From NCBI GenBank assembly GCA_016713365.1, contig JADJPG010000003.1, forward strand, positions 62,001-126,000: a stretch of DNA of 64,000 bases. The letters are read 5' to 3'. Of the stretch, positions 1 to 7,824 are shown one piece after another. Under the pieces are notes generated by a model that worked only from the letters and a program-made list of their open reading frames with translations, did no database searches and was not told the origin of the DNA. Origin of the DNA: Verrucomicrobiota bacterium (GTDB lineage: Bacteria > Verrucomicrobiota > Verrucomicrobiia > Limisphaerales > JADJPG01). Position numbers and translations under genes: made by a program. The first letter of the stretch is position 1, and each line of letters starts with the position of its first letter.

Positions 1-2
1 TC

Positions 3-404
3 ACGATGCATCAAGTCGCGGAGCCGTTCATCCGTCGTCGCGCCGTGCGTCATCTGGAAAAGAATCGCGTCGTCATCTTCGGCGGCGGCACGGGCAATCC
101 TTACTTCTCGACCGATACCGCCGCTGCATTGCGCGCGAACGAAATCGGCGCCGAGGTCATTCTCAAGGCCACGAAAGTCGACGGCATCTACGACAGCGAT
201 CCGAAGAAGAATCCGAAGGCCAAGCGTTACTCGCAAGTGAGCTACCAGGAAGCGCTGTTCAAGCGCCTGAAGGTGATGGATTCCACGGCCTTCTCGCTCT
301 GCCAGGACAACAAGATGCCGATCATCGTGTTCGATCTCTTCAAGTCACACAACCTGCGCAAGGTCGTGATGGGTGAAAAGGTCGGCACGCTGGTGACCGG
401 CTGA
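3..404 (+). CDS. pyrH: UMP kinase, C-terminal part (start lies before the window)
   Basis: UMP kinase phosphorylates UMP to UDP with ATP in cytosolic pyrimidine synthesis. The visible 133 residues are the C-terminal half of the bacterial hexameric enzyme of the amino-acid-kinase fold. The segment VVIFGGGTGNPYFSTDTAAA followed by ILKATKVDGIYDSDP is characteristic of PyrH and holds the phosphate-binding glycines and the UMP/ATP-binding Thr and Asp residues. The reading frame is open to base 3, so the ATG at 6 is internal and the true start is upstream of the window. The stop is at 402-404. In many bacteria pyrH sits between tsf and frr; here the following gene is unrelated. The family call is secure. 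Confidence 0.95.
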   Translation, partial: TMHQVAEPFIRRRAVRHLEKNRVVIFGGGTGNPYFSTDTAAALRANEIGAEVILKATKVDGIYDSDPKKNPKAKRYSQVSYQEALFKRLKVMDSTAFSLCQDNKMPIIVFDLFKSHNLRKVVMGEKVGTLVTG

Positions 405-489
405 GCGACCTCTCCGTTTATCATCGGAGCGCCGGTCTCCGACCCGGAGAGATGGTGGGAGTTCGTCAAGTCGTCGTAGGTAGGCAGCC

Positions 490-2454
490 ATGACAAAGTT
501 CACATCCATCCTCTTCGCGTGCGGAATCGCGCATCTCGCCTCAGCCGCAGCCACCAACTCCCTCGAACGCCTTCGCTACAACAACCCCGGCCTCATCGTC
601 GACCTAGGTGTCGGCTTGTGGGCGTGGCCAGTGCCGTGCGATGCGGATGGCGACGGTGACTTCGACCTCATCGTGTCCTGTCCTGACAAACCATCGAATG
701 GCGTTTATCTTTTCGAGAACGCGACCGGCGATACCGCGAAGAACAAGTTCCCCGTCTTCAAACCCGCGCGCCGGCTCAGCAGCACCGTCCACTACGTCAT
801 GCCCAGCCACGTCGATGGGAAACTGCGCGTCATGACGCCGGGCGCGGAGTACACCGACTTCGAGCACAGCGGTCTGGCGAAGAAAACGGCGCTGCCGATC
901 GCAGGGAACTTCTACAAACCGCAGGGCACGCAAACAAAGGGCCCGAAAGTCCGCCACAACCAATGGCGCTACGCCGACTACAACGGCGACGGCCGACAGG
1001 ACCTCATCGTCGGCATCGAGGACTGGAGCTTCTACGGCTGGGATGACGCTTGGGATTCTGGCGGTCGGTGGACGAACGGTCCGTTGCACGGATTCGTGCA
1101 TGTCTTCACGCAACGCGCCAACGGCTCGTACACCGACCCGTTCCTCGTCCGGGCGGGCCGCAAGACGCTCGACACCTTCGGCTGTCCGACGCCGAACTTC
1201 GCGGACTTCGATCGCGACGGCGATCTCGACCTGCTCTGCGGCGAATTCCTCGACGGCTTCACTTACTTCCGAAACATCGGTTCCCGCACGGAACCACGCT
1301 ATGCAGCTGGCAAACGAGTGCAGGACCGCAACGGCGTCGACGTGCGCATGGAGTTGGAAATGATCGTCCCGATCGCGTTCGACTGGGACAAGGACGGCGA
1401 CCTCGATCTCATCGTCGGCGACGAAGACGGTCGCGTGGCGCTGGTGGAGAACTCCGGGAAGTTCGACGGCCACCGCGTTCCGACATTCTCCGCGCCGCGC
1501 TACTTCCATCAGGAAGCCGACACCCTCAAGTGCGGCGCGCTCGCCACGCCGGTCGGCGTCGATTGGGACGGCGACGGCGACGCGGACATCATCAGCGGCA
1601 ACACTGCGGGCTACATCGAGTTCTTCGAGAACCTCAGCGGGCCGAACGTCGCAGCACCAAAATGGTATTCACCGCGTCGGCTCGAAGTAGATGGCAAACC
1701 CTTTCGCATCATGGCCGGGCCGAACGGTTCCATCCAAGGTCCCGCCGAAGCGAAGTGGGGCTACACCACGCTCAACGTCGCCGACTGGGATCTCGATGAC
1801 GACTTCGACCTCGTCGTGAACTCCATTCTCGGCGATGTCATCTGGCTGGAGAACGTCGGCTCGCGCAACAAGCCCCAGCTCGCCGCACCCAAGCCCATCG
1901 AAATCGAGTGGGACTCCCCGCAGCCACGCCTCGACTGGGGTTGGCGCAGGCCGCAAGGCAAGTCGCTGCTCACCCAATGGCGCACCACGCCAGTCGTTTT
2001 CGATTTCACCCGAGATGGTTTGCCTGACCTCGCCATGCTCGACCACGAAGGCTACCTCGCCTTCTTCGAGCGTATTCGTCGCAACGGAAAGCTGGCTCTC
2101 AAACATCCGCGCCGCGCGTTCGTAAACGAGCACGGCGAACCGCTCCGCCTCAACGCCAAGCGTGCCGGCGGCAGCGGGCGACGCAAGCTCAGCGCGACCG
2201 ACTGGGACGGCGACGGGAAGTTTGATCTGCTCCTGAACTCCGCGAACGCGAATCTCCTCCGCCAGGTCGACTCACGCGACGGCAAATGGTTCTTCAAGGA
2301 TGAAGGCGCGCTGAACAAGCAAAACATCGAAGGCCACGACGTGAGCCCGGCGGTCGTCGACTTCGATGGCAACGGCATCGTCGATTTTCTCGGTGGCGCG
2401 GAGGATGGACGGTTCTATTGGATGGCCAATCCGCGCGCAGCACTGGCAAAGTAA
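490..2454 (+). CDS. Secreted FG-GAP/VCBS repeat protein
   Basis: A 654-residue protein with an N-terminal signal peptide (basic start, hydrophobic stretch, cleavage near ASAAA around residue 20). The rest is a chain of about nine calcium-binding FG-GAP/VCBS blades, recognisable as repeated D-x-D-x-D-G-x-x-D-L motifs: DADGDGDFDL near residue 50, then DYNGDGRQDL, DFDRDGDLDL, DWDKDGDLDL, DWDGDGDADI, DWDLDDDFDL, DFTRDGLPDL, DWDGDGKFDL and DFDGNGIVDF. Such repeats fold into an integrin-alpha-like beta-propeller, here presumably in the periplasm or outside the cell. No catalytic domain is seen and the substrate or partner is unknown. The next gene starts 11 bp after the stop, so the two may be cotranscribed. 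The propeller class is clear; the role is not. Confidence 0.85.
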   Translation: MTKFTSILFACGIAHLASAAATNSLERLRYNNPGLIVDLGVGLWAWPVPCDADGDGDFDLIVSCPDKPSNGVYLFENATGDTAKNKFPVFKPARRLSSTVHYVMPSHVDGKLRVMTPGAEYTDFEHSGLAKKTALPIAGNFYKPQGTQTKGPKVRHNQWRYADYNGDGRQDLIVGIEDWSFYGWDDAWDSGGRWTNGPLHGFVHVFTQRANGSYTDPFLVRAGRKTLDTFGCPTPNFADFDRDGDLDLLCGEFLDGFTYFRNIGSRTEPRYAAGKRVQDRNGVDVRMELEMIVPIAFDWDKDGDLDLIVGDEDGRVALVENSGKFDGHRVPTFSAPRYFHQEADTLKCGALATPVGVDWDGDGDADIISGNTAGYIEFFENLSGPNVAAPKWYSPRRLEVDGKPFRIMAGPNGSIQGPAEAKWGYTTLNVADWDLDDDFDLVVNSILGDVIWLENVGSRNKPQLAAPKPIEIEWDSPQPRLDWGWRRPQGKSLLTQWRTTPVVFDFTRDGLPDLAMLDHEGYLAFFERIRRNGKLALKHPRRAFVNEHGEPLRLNAKRAGGSGRRKLSATDWDGDGKFDLLLNSANANLLRQVDSRDGKWFFKDEGALNKQNIEGHDVSPAVVDFDGNGIVDFLGGAEDGRFYWMANPRAALAK

Positions 2455-2465
2455 CGCCGCATCGC

Positions 2466-3503
2466 ATGAGCACTTTTGACCTGACCTCGCTGCCGTCGAC
2501 TGATCCGCTGGCCATCTACCGCGAGCGCGACGGCCTCTACGCCGTCGATCTCCTCGGCGCCGCGCTCGTTCACTTCGATTTCTTCACCTGGCTGGCGGAG
2601 CATCCCTCCGACAAGCCCACCCTCTGCCGCGAGCTGCAACTCGTCGAACGCCCTGCCGACGTCATGCTCACCCTCTTTGCCGCGATGGGGCTCGTCGAAG
2701 AACGCGCCGGCGTTTTCCACGTCACCGGCACCGCGCGCGAACATCTCGTGAAAAGTTCGCCGTGGTTTCTCGGGCCCTACTACGCCTCGTTGAAAGATCG
2801 CCCGGTGCTGAAGGACTATATTTCCGTGCTCAAGACGGGTCGCACGGCGAATTGGGGCGGTTTCAAGGACGCCCAGGACTGGCACAAGGCGATGGAGGAC
2901 GAAACCTTCGCCAACAACTTCACCGCCGCGATGGATTGCCGCGGCGTTTACCTCGGCGCGGCGATGGCGAAACACCTCGACACCACCGGACGCCACCAAC
3001 TCCTCGACATCGCGGGCGGCTCCGGCATTTACGCCTGCGCGATTGTCGCCCGCCATCCGCACCTGCGCGCCACCGTGCTGGAAAAGCCGCCCGTCGACGC
3101 CGTCGCGCGCCGCGCGATCGAGAAGCGCGGCCTCAGCGAACGCGTCTCCGTCATCGCCGGGGACATGCTCGCGGGCGAACTCCCCGGCGGCTTCGACCTC
3201 CACCTCATCTCGAACGTCCTCCACGATTGGGACGCGCCCGTCGCCCGGCAAATCCTCGCCAAATCCGCGCGCGCCCTTACCCCCGGCGGCACGCTCGTCA
3301 TCCACGACGCGCACATCAACGAAACCAAAACCGGCCCGCTGCCCGTCGCGAAATACTCCGCCCTCCTCATGCACTCCACCGAAGGCAAATGCTACTCCCT
3401 CGCCGAAATGCGCGGCTACCTCGGCGCCCTCGGTTTCACCGATTTTCAGTTTCGCGAAACCGCCGTGGACCGCAGCATCATCACCGTGCGGAGACCCTCC
3501 TGA
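2466..3503 (+). CDS. SAM-dependent O-methyltransferase (Methyltransf_2 type)
   Basis: A 345-residue class I methyltransferase of the caffeate/hydroxyneurosporene O-methyltransferase type. The N-terminal ~100 residues form a helical winged dimerisation domain. The SAM-binding motif I is DIAGGSGIYACAI near residue 180, the acidic strand-2 region follows, and VIAGDML precedes the conserved LISNVLHDWD segment typical of the family. It is followed by GGTLVIHDAHINE. An ATG 48 bp further upstream is in frame but overlaps the preceding gene; the ATG at 2466 is preferred because it begins MSTFDLTSLP and leaves a normal gap. The neighbouring thiS starts 14 bp after its stop. The acceptor substrate cannot be inferred. 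Confidence 0.82.
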   Translation: MSTFDLTSLPSTDPLAIYRERDGLYAVDLLGAALVHFDFFTWLAEHPSDKPTLCRELQLVERPADVMLTLFAAMGLVEERAGVFHVTGTAREHLVKSSPWFLGPYYASLKDRPVLKDYISVLKTGRTANWGGFKDAQDWHKAMEDETFANNFTAAMDCRGVYLGAAMAKHLDTTGRHQLLDIAGGSGIYACAIVARHPHLRATVLEKPPVDAVARRAIEKRGLSERVSVIAGDMLAGELPGGFDLHLISNVLHDWDAPVARQILAKSARALTPGGTLVIHDAHINETKTGPLPVAKYSALLMHSTEGKCYSLAEMRGYLGALGFTDFQFRETAVDRSIITVRRPS

Positions 3504-3517
3504 ACCACCACCGCGAC

Positions 3518-3727
3518 ATGAGCACGCCCACCGTCATCGCCAATGGTCACGAAGTTGCAGCCGCCCTACCCTGCACAGTGGAAGGTTTCCTCACCGCGCA
3601 GGGTTTGCTTCCGCGCAGCGTCGTGGTGGAATTGAATGGCGAAGCCGTCTCCCCTTCCGAATTCCCCCAGCGCCAGCTCAAACCCGGCGACCGTTTGGAG
3701 ATTGTGAAAATTGTCGCAGGTGGTTGA
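3518..3727 (+). CDS. thiS: Sulfur-carrier protein ThiS
   Basis: A 69-residue ubiquitin-fold protein ending in IVKIVAGG. The terminal Gly-Gly is the site that is adenylated by ThiF and converted to the thiocarboxylate that donates sulfur to the thiazole ring of thiamin. The motif VVVELNGEAV followed by LKPGDRLEIV is typical of ThiS; MoaD homologues are usually longer and differ in this loop. The ATG at 3518 gives the usual ThiS length. No thiG, thiF or thiH lies next to it; the only other thiamin gene in the window is thiD at 21.4 kb. It could also serve another sulfur-transfer pathway. Confidence 0.85.
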   Translation: MSTPTVIANGHEVAAALPCTVEGFLTAQGLLPRSVVVELNGEAVSPSEFPQRQLKPGDRLEIVKIVAGG

Positions 3728-3748
3728 GAACCCCGACGCCGGCACTCG

Positions 3749-4858
3749 CTAATTCACCAGCCGGTACCAGTTGTCCCGTTGATGCGGCTCGTAGCCGAGG
3801 TCGCGAATGAGCCGTTGCATGTCCACCACGCCCATGCAGAACGTCGTGCCCGCCTGACTCACCACATTTTCTTCGATCATGATGCTCCCGAGATCGTTCG
3901 CACCGAACTTCAACGCGATCTGTCCAATCTCCTGCCCCTGCGTCACCCAAGAGCTCTGGATGTTCGGGATGTTATCGAGATAAATCCGCGCCAGCGCCTG
4001 CATCCGCAAATACTCCTGTGCACCGACTGTCGGTGCCTTCAGCTTAGTGTTCTCCGCCTGGAACGTCCACGCGATGAACGCCGTGAACGCACCGCCGCTA
4101 TTATACGTCAGCGACTTGTCCTGCTGCACGCGCACGCGTTCGAGATGCTCGATGCGTTCCTCCACCGTCTCCACATGGCCGAACATCATCGTGGCCGATG
4201 ACGACAACCCCTGCCGATGCGCCACATCCATCACGCCGAGCCACTCGTCACTCATCGCCTTGAGCGGCGCGATGCGTTTGCGCACGCGGTCCACGAGAAT
4301 CTCGCCGCCACCCCCGGGAATCGAACCGAGCCCGGCCTTCGTGAAGTCGCGGATGATCTGCTCCACCGGCTCGTTGAAGAATTCCTGGAACGCGATGAAC
4401 TCGCTCGGGCTGAACCCGTGGACGTTCACCTGCGGAAACTTCGTACGCATGTGCGCGAGCAGGTCCAGATACCACTGCTTCGTCAGCTTCGGATGATGCC
4501 CGCCCTGCATGAGAATCTGCGTGCCGCCAAGCGCGACAGTCTCCTCGATCTTCTGGTCCATCTCTTCGTGCGAAATCACATACGCATCCGAATCCTTCTC
4601 CGTCCGATAGAACGCGCAGAACTTGCAATACACATTGCACACGTTCGTGTAGTTCACGTTGCGGTCCACGATGTAGGTGACTATCTCGTTGCCCCGGCCG
4701 TCGTAAGCCTCCGCCTTCTTCAATTGCCGGCGGCGATCTGCCAGGGCGCCCAGCTCCTCCAACGGCAGCTTGTACAGCCGCAACGCCTCGGCGGAATCGA
4801 TCCGCTTCCCGTCCCATACCTTCTGCAACAACTCATCCAACGCCGCGTCGTAAATCAC
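3749..4858 (-). CDS. mqnC: Cyclic dehypoxanthinyl futalosine synthase (radical SAM)
   Basis: A 369-residue radical SAM enzyme that cyclises dehypoxanthinyl futalosine in the futalosine route to menaquinone. The cluster-binding motif CNVYCKFC (C-x3-C-x2-C) lies near residues 76-83, preceded by the family signature VDRNVNYTNVC. QGGHHP and SIPGGGGEILVDRVR are also characteristic of MqnC and separate it from the related MqnE and CofG/CofH enzymes. Length matches the family. It is convergent with thiS (21 bp between stops). Its presence implies menaquinone made by the futalosine pathway, but no other mqn gene is in the window. Confidence 0.93.
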   Translation of the reverse strand: MIYDAALDELLQKVWDGKRIDSAEALRLYKLPLEELGALADRRRQLKKAEAYDGRGNEIVTYIVDRNVNYTNVCNVYCKFCAFYRTEKDSDAYVISHEEMDQKIEETVALGGTQILMQGGHHPKLTKQWYLDLLAHMRTKFPQVNVHGFSPSEFIAFQEFFNEPVEQIIRDFTKAGLGSIPGGGGEILVDRVRKRIAPLKAMSDEWLGVMDVAHRQGLSSSATMMFGHVETVEERIEHLERVRVQQDKSLTYNSGGAFTAFIAWTFQAENTKLKAPTVGAQEYLRMQALARIYLDNIPNIQSSWVTQGQEIGQIALKFGANDLGSIMIEENVVSQAGTTFCMGVVDMQRLIRDLGYEPHQRDNWYRLVN

Positions 4859-4915
4859 GGATGAAGCTTAGGAATTCAGGTGGGAAACGCAAGGCACCTC
4901 GGGACCGAATACTTC

Positions 4916-6289
4916 TTACCGCTGCTTGTTGTTCCTGCGCTGATTCTGGATGCGGACCAAAACCTCTTTCGCAATACTCGAGACCAAAGAGTTCTCTTCG
5001 TCTTCGGAAAGCCAACTGCTGTAGTCGAGCGATTGCTTAAATCGAACATCCAAAGACTCGATAGAAAAGTGCCATTTCTCAAAGCTCACCCAAAAGCCAA
5101 TATGGACATTAAAGGCATTCATTCCGTCCTTCTGAAATCCTTCCCACGCTTTCGAGAACTGAATCTTTCGAAAAAGCGAAGGCGGAGTCCTCGAATGCTC
5201 GCGGTGTAAAAGCTCTAACAACGAATTGAGGCAGGTATTCGGTTCCGAGATCAACAAATCCTCTCCCCCAACCATCCACTGATAGTGACACCTAAAGACA
5301 TGATTCTCAAAGAGTTCGTCGAACAGGATCAGCTTCTTATCGAGGCGACGAACAAGGAGGCCAAGTCTTTCTCGAATGAGCTTCTCCTGAACTTCCCAAG
5401 TTCTCTGCAATGGACTAGGGACACTCAGCAGCTCCTGCTTCAGCAACGCCACCTGCTTGTCTACGTCATCTGAATCTTCAATGGACTCGCCCTTCGCGCC
5501 TCGCAAATAGAGACGCATCGAGTCCAACAAGCACTCAGCCAGAAACTCAAACAGCGGCGTTTTCTCATTCACATCCGCCTGCCGGAGTGCGGAGACGTAT
5601 CGATCCCGCTGCGAAAGTTTCACCACAACGGGCGGGAACCCGTGCCGCATCAAAATCAAGTTCATGAGAATTCGTCCTAGGCGGCCATTGCCATCATCGA
5701 AGGGATGAATCTCCAGAAACCGATGATGTAGAAAAGCCGCGTGGACGAGCGGATGCAACTCAGCTGTCCTCGCGTGGTCCCGATTCCATGTCACCAATTC
5801 ATACATCTTCGGCTCCACGTCATCCGGGGAGATGTATTGATGAATCTGACCTGCGCCAGTGCGCACGAAGTTTGGCGTCTTCTTGTAGACTCCAAGTTCA
5901 ACCCGCTTTTTGACAATACGCCCATCCTCCGTCACCGCCTCGGTGTCATAAGGTTCACGAAGGAGAATTTTATGCATCTCGCGAATGTCCGCCTCAGTGA
6001 GTTCCTGTTTTTGCTGGATGTAGAGCTGAAGGAAGTCGATCAGCTCATTGTGCCCCTTGATATCGAGATGATCCTTCAGTGGCTTGCCGCTAGCAGTCAA
6101 TCCTTCCATCAAAAATGCGCGTGTCTCACCGAGCGTAAGCTGGTTCCCCTCAATCGCGTTGGAGTGATAGTTCCAATCCAGACGGAACTTCTGCATGATC
6201 CGGTGCTCCACCTCAGGCTTGAGAGGTCGGAGCTTCTCAATCTCCGCCTTTAGGGAATCAATCTCCGCCAACAGTTCTTTCGTCTGCAT
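4916..6289 (-). CDS. Fic family protein (class II, with inhibitory helix)
   Basis: A 457-residue Fic-domain protein. Fic enzymes usually transfer AMP from ATP to a hydroxyl side chain of a target protein. The catalytic motif HPFDDGNGRLGR matches the Fic consensus exactly. Near the N-terminus SNAIEGN matches the (S/T)xxxE(G/N) inhibitory helix, so this is a class II, self-inhibited Fic with no separate antitoxin needed. The C-terminal ~180 residues have no recognised domain, and their long charged helical stretches may bind targets. Base composition is clearly lower in GC than the neighbours (about 43-48% in sampled 60-base stretches against 60-70%), pointing to recent acquisition. The first Met at 6289 gives a normal family N-terminus. 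The target is unknown. Confidence 0.9.
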   Translation of the reverse strand: MQTKELLAEIDSLKAEIEKLRPLKPEVEHRIMQKFRLDWNYHSNAIEGNQLTLGETRAFLMEGLTASGKPLKDHLDIKGHNELIDFLQLYIQQKQELTEADIREMHKILLREPYDTEAVTEDGRIVKKRVELGVYKKTPNFVRTGAGQIHQYISPDDVEPKMYELVTWNRDHARTAELHPLVHAAFLHHRFLEIHPFDDGNGRLGRILMNLILMRHGFPPVVVKLSQRDRYVSALRQADVNEKTPLFEFLAECLLDSMRLYLRGAKGESIEDSDDVDKQVALLKQELLSVPSPLQRTWEVQEKLIRERLGLLVRRLDKKLILFDELFENHVFRCHYQWMVGGEDLLISEPNTCLNSLLELLHREHSRTPPSLFRKIQFSKAWEGFQKDGMNAFNVHIGFWVSFEKWHFSIESLDVRFKQSLDYSSWLSEDEENSLVSSIAKEVLVRIQNQRRNNKQR

Positions 6290-6498
6290 GCAGCTTCACG
6301 ATACGCCCGCTCACCAAGCCTCATCAAGAGCAACAGCGGCGGGTTCTCTGGATGTCGGAGAATTCGAGAGTTCAAAATCAGCGACGATGCCTCCATTGAC
6401 ATTCAACCAAACCGTCCGAAGCTACCTTCGGGTCAGTTGTGGTTCCTGCACCGTTTCCTGGGATTAACCTGAGAGATTTCGGGATCAGGAGTGGATGC

Positions 6499-6546
6499 CG
6501 CAAAGGGATTTGCGACCGCCGGCGAAAGCCGGCGGTTCTTTATTTC
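6499..6546. terminator. Tandem hairpins between the fic and WD40 genes
   Basis: Two adjacent perfect stems: CGCAAA-GGGA-TTTGCG (6499-6514) and ACCGCCGGC-GAAA-GCCGGCGGT (6515-6536), the second followed on the plus strand by TTCTTTATTT. They lie just past the 3' end of the minus-strand WD40 gene, although the T-rich side faces the plus strand. The 287-bp gap 6290-6576 holds no convincing gene. This may be a terminator or a dispersed palindromic repeat. Confidence 0.5.
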
Positions 6547-6576
6547 CCGTTACGACTTCTTCGAGTCCCCGCCCGT

Positions 6577-7683
6577 TCAACTCACCGCGTAGATTTTGAT
6601 CCGACCGGATTCCGGCGCCTTGCCGTCCTTCTTCCTTCCCTGGTCGGTGGTGCCGGCAAGGAAGAGCTGTGTGCCATCCGCGCGGAACGCGGCGTGGGTG
6701 ACGCGCATTTTGGCGTCGAGCGAATGCAGGAGTCCACCGCTGGCGACATCGAAGAGCGCGGTGTTCCACTTGCCGTTGAAGAGGCGGCCCGCCATCGCGA
6801 AATACTTCGCCGTGGGATGATACGCGAGGGCTTCCATCAAACCGCGTCCGATCTCGTCGTCCTTGGCCTCGGCGATCTTCTTCGCGGGATTCTCCTTCCA
6901 CGCGAAACGTTGCCAGAGCTGCTTGCCGTTGCCGGCGGCGGGGTCCGTCGTGGAACCCATCCCGCAGACGAGAAGCTGGTCGCCCTCCGGCGTGAAGCGC
7001 ATCGCGTAGATTCCGCCAGTATAGTAATGGCCCTTGATGATTCCCCAGCCGGTGAAACTGGACGTGGTGAAGGAGGCGAGTTGCTTGCCACTCGCGGTGT
7101 CCCAAACGCGGACCTCGCCCATCAAGTTGCCAGCAGCGACCTGTTTTCCGTCCGCGCTGAACGCCACAGATTGCACCGGCGGAACGTGGGACAGGCTGTG
7201 GACGAGTTCGCCACTCCGCGCATCGAACACTTTGACGGATGGTTCGTTTTCCGGCGCCGGTTCGTATTTGTAGCCGCCGCATTGATACTGCCCGGTCACG
7301 GAAGCAACCAGCTTCCCGTCGGCGGAAACGGCGGTCTGCCAGGACCAGAACTTGTGCGCGGTAACTTTGCGGATGGTCTTGCGCGCATCGAGATCGTGCC
7401 AATGCAACGCGCCGTCGTAGCCGCCGGAAACAAGCAGCTTCGTGCCGGGCACGCGATGAACACTAGAGGCGTAGCTCTCGTGCTTGCCGAGCGAAGTGGA
7501 CTTTCCGGTTTCAGCGTCGACTTCGTAAACGTGACCGTCGAGGCACGCGCAGTAGAAGTGCTTGGCGTCATCGGCGACATCGAAGCCGAGGACGGGCGCG
7601 GGAAGCTTGTGCTCGCGCACGGATTCCAGCTTGGGCGAGGAAGGATCGGCTTTGGCGGAAGGTTTGGCTTCGGCGTCGTTCAT
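6577..7683 (-). CDS. WD40-repeat beta-propeller protein
   Basis: A 368-residue protein made almost wholly of WD40-type repeats, for example LVSGGYDGALHWHDLDAR, SVAFSADGKQVAAGN-x-x-GEVRVWDTASG and AAFRADGTQLFLAGTT. No signal peptide is seen: it begins with a charged, Pro/Lys/Ser-rich stretch of about 20 residues, so a cytosolic location is likely. There are no catalytic motifs. Such stand-alone propellers usually act as interaction platforms, and the partner is unknown here. It starts at an ATG and is preceded by a 141-bp gap shared with the divergent lysyl-oxidase-like gene. Confidence is high for the fold and low for the role. Confidence 0.8.
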   Translation of the reverse strand: MNDAEAKPSAKADPSSPKLESVREHKLPAPVLGFDVADDAKHFYCACLDGHVYEVDAETGKSTSLGKHESYASSVHRVPGTKLLVSGGYDGALHWHDLDARKTIRKVTAHKFWSWQTAVSADGKLVASVTGQYQCGGYKYEPAPENEPSVKVFDARSGELVHSLSHVPPVQSVAFSADGKQVAAGNLMGEVRVWDTASGKQLASFTTSSFTGWGIIKGHYYTGGIYAMRFTPEGDQLLVCGMGSTTDPAAGNGKQLWQRFAWKENPAKKIAEAKDDEIGRGLMEALAYHPTAKYFAMAGRLFNGKWNTALFDVASGGLLHSLDAKMRVTHAAFRADGTQLFLAGTTDQGRKKDGKAPESGRIKIYAVS

Positions 7684-7824
7684 GGTGTGGATGGAGACTA
7701 CTGTGCGGCGATGTCGGAAGCAAAGACGGAGCCGCGCGAATCGACATTCAAATCAGCCATGGTCGCAACTCCATCTGCGCCGAGCTTTTGACTTCGCCCC
7801 GCGTTCCTGCTCCCCTATGCGGCA

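Noticed and set aside
2415..3374. 319-codon minus-strand frame opposite the O-methyltransferase
   Set aside because: A composition artefact of GC-rich coding sequence; the methyltransferase has intact SAM motifs.
6439..7791. 450-codon plus-strand frame opposite the WD40 gene
   Set aside because: No signal peptide, domain or codon pattern of a real gene; the WD40 repeats on the minus strand are convincing.
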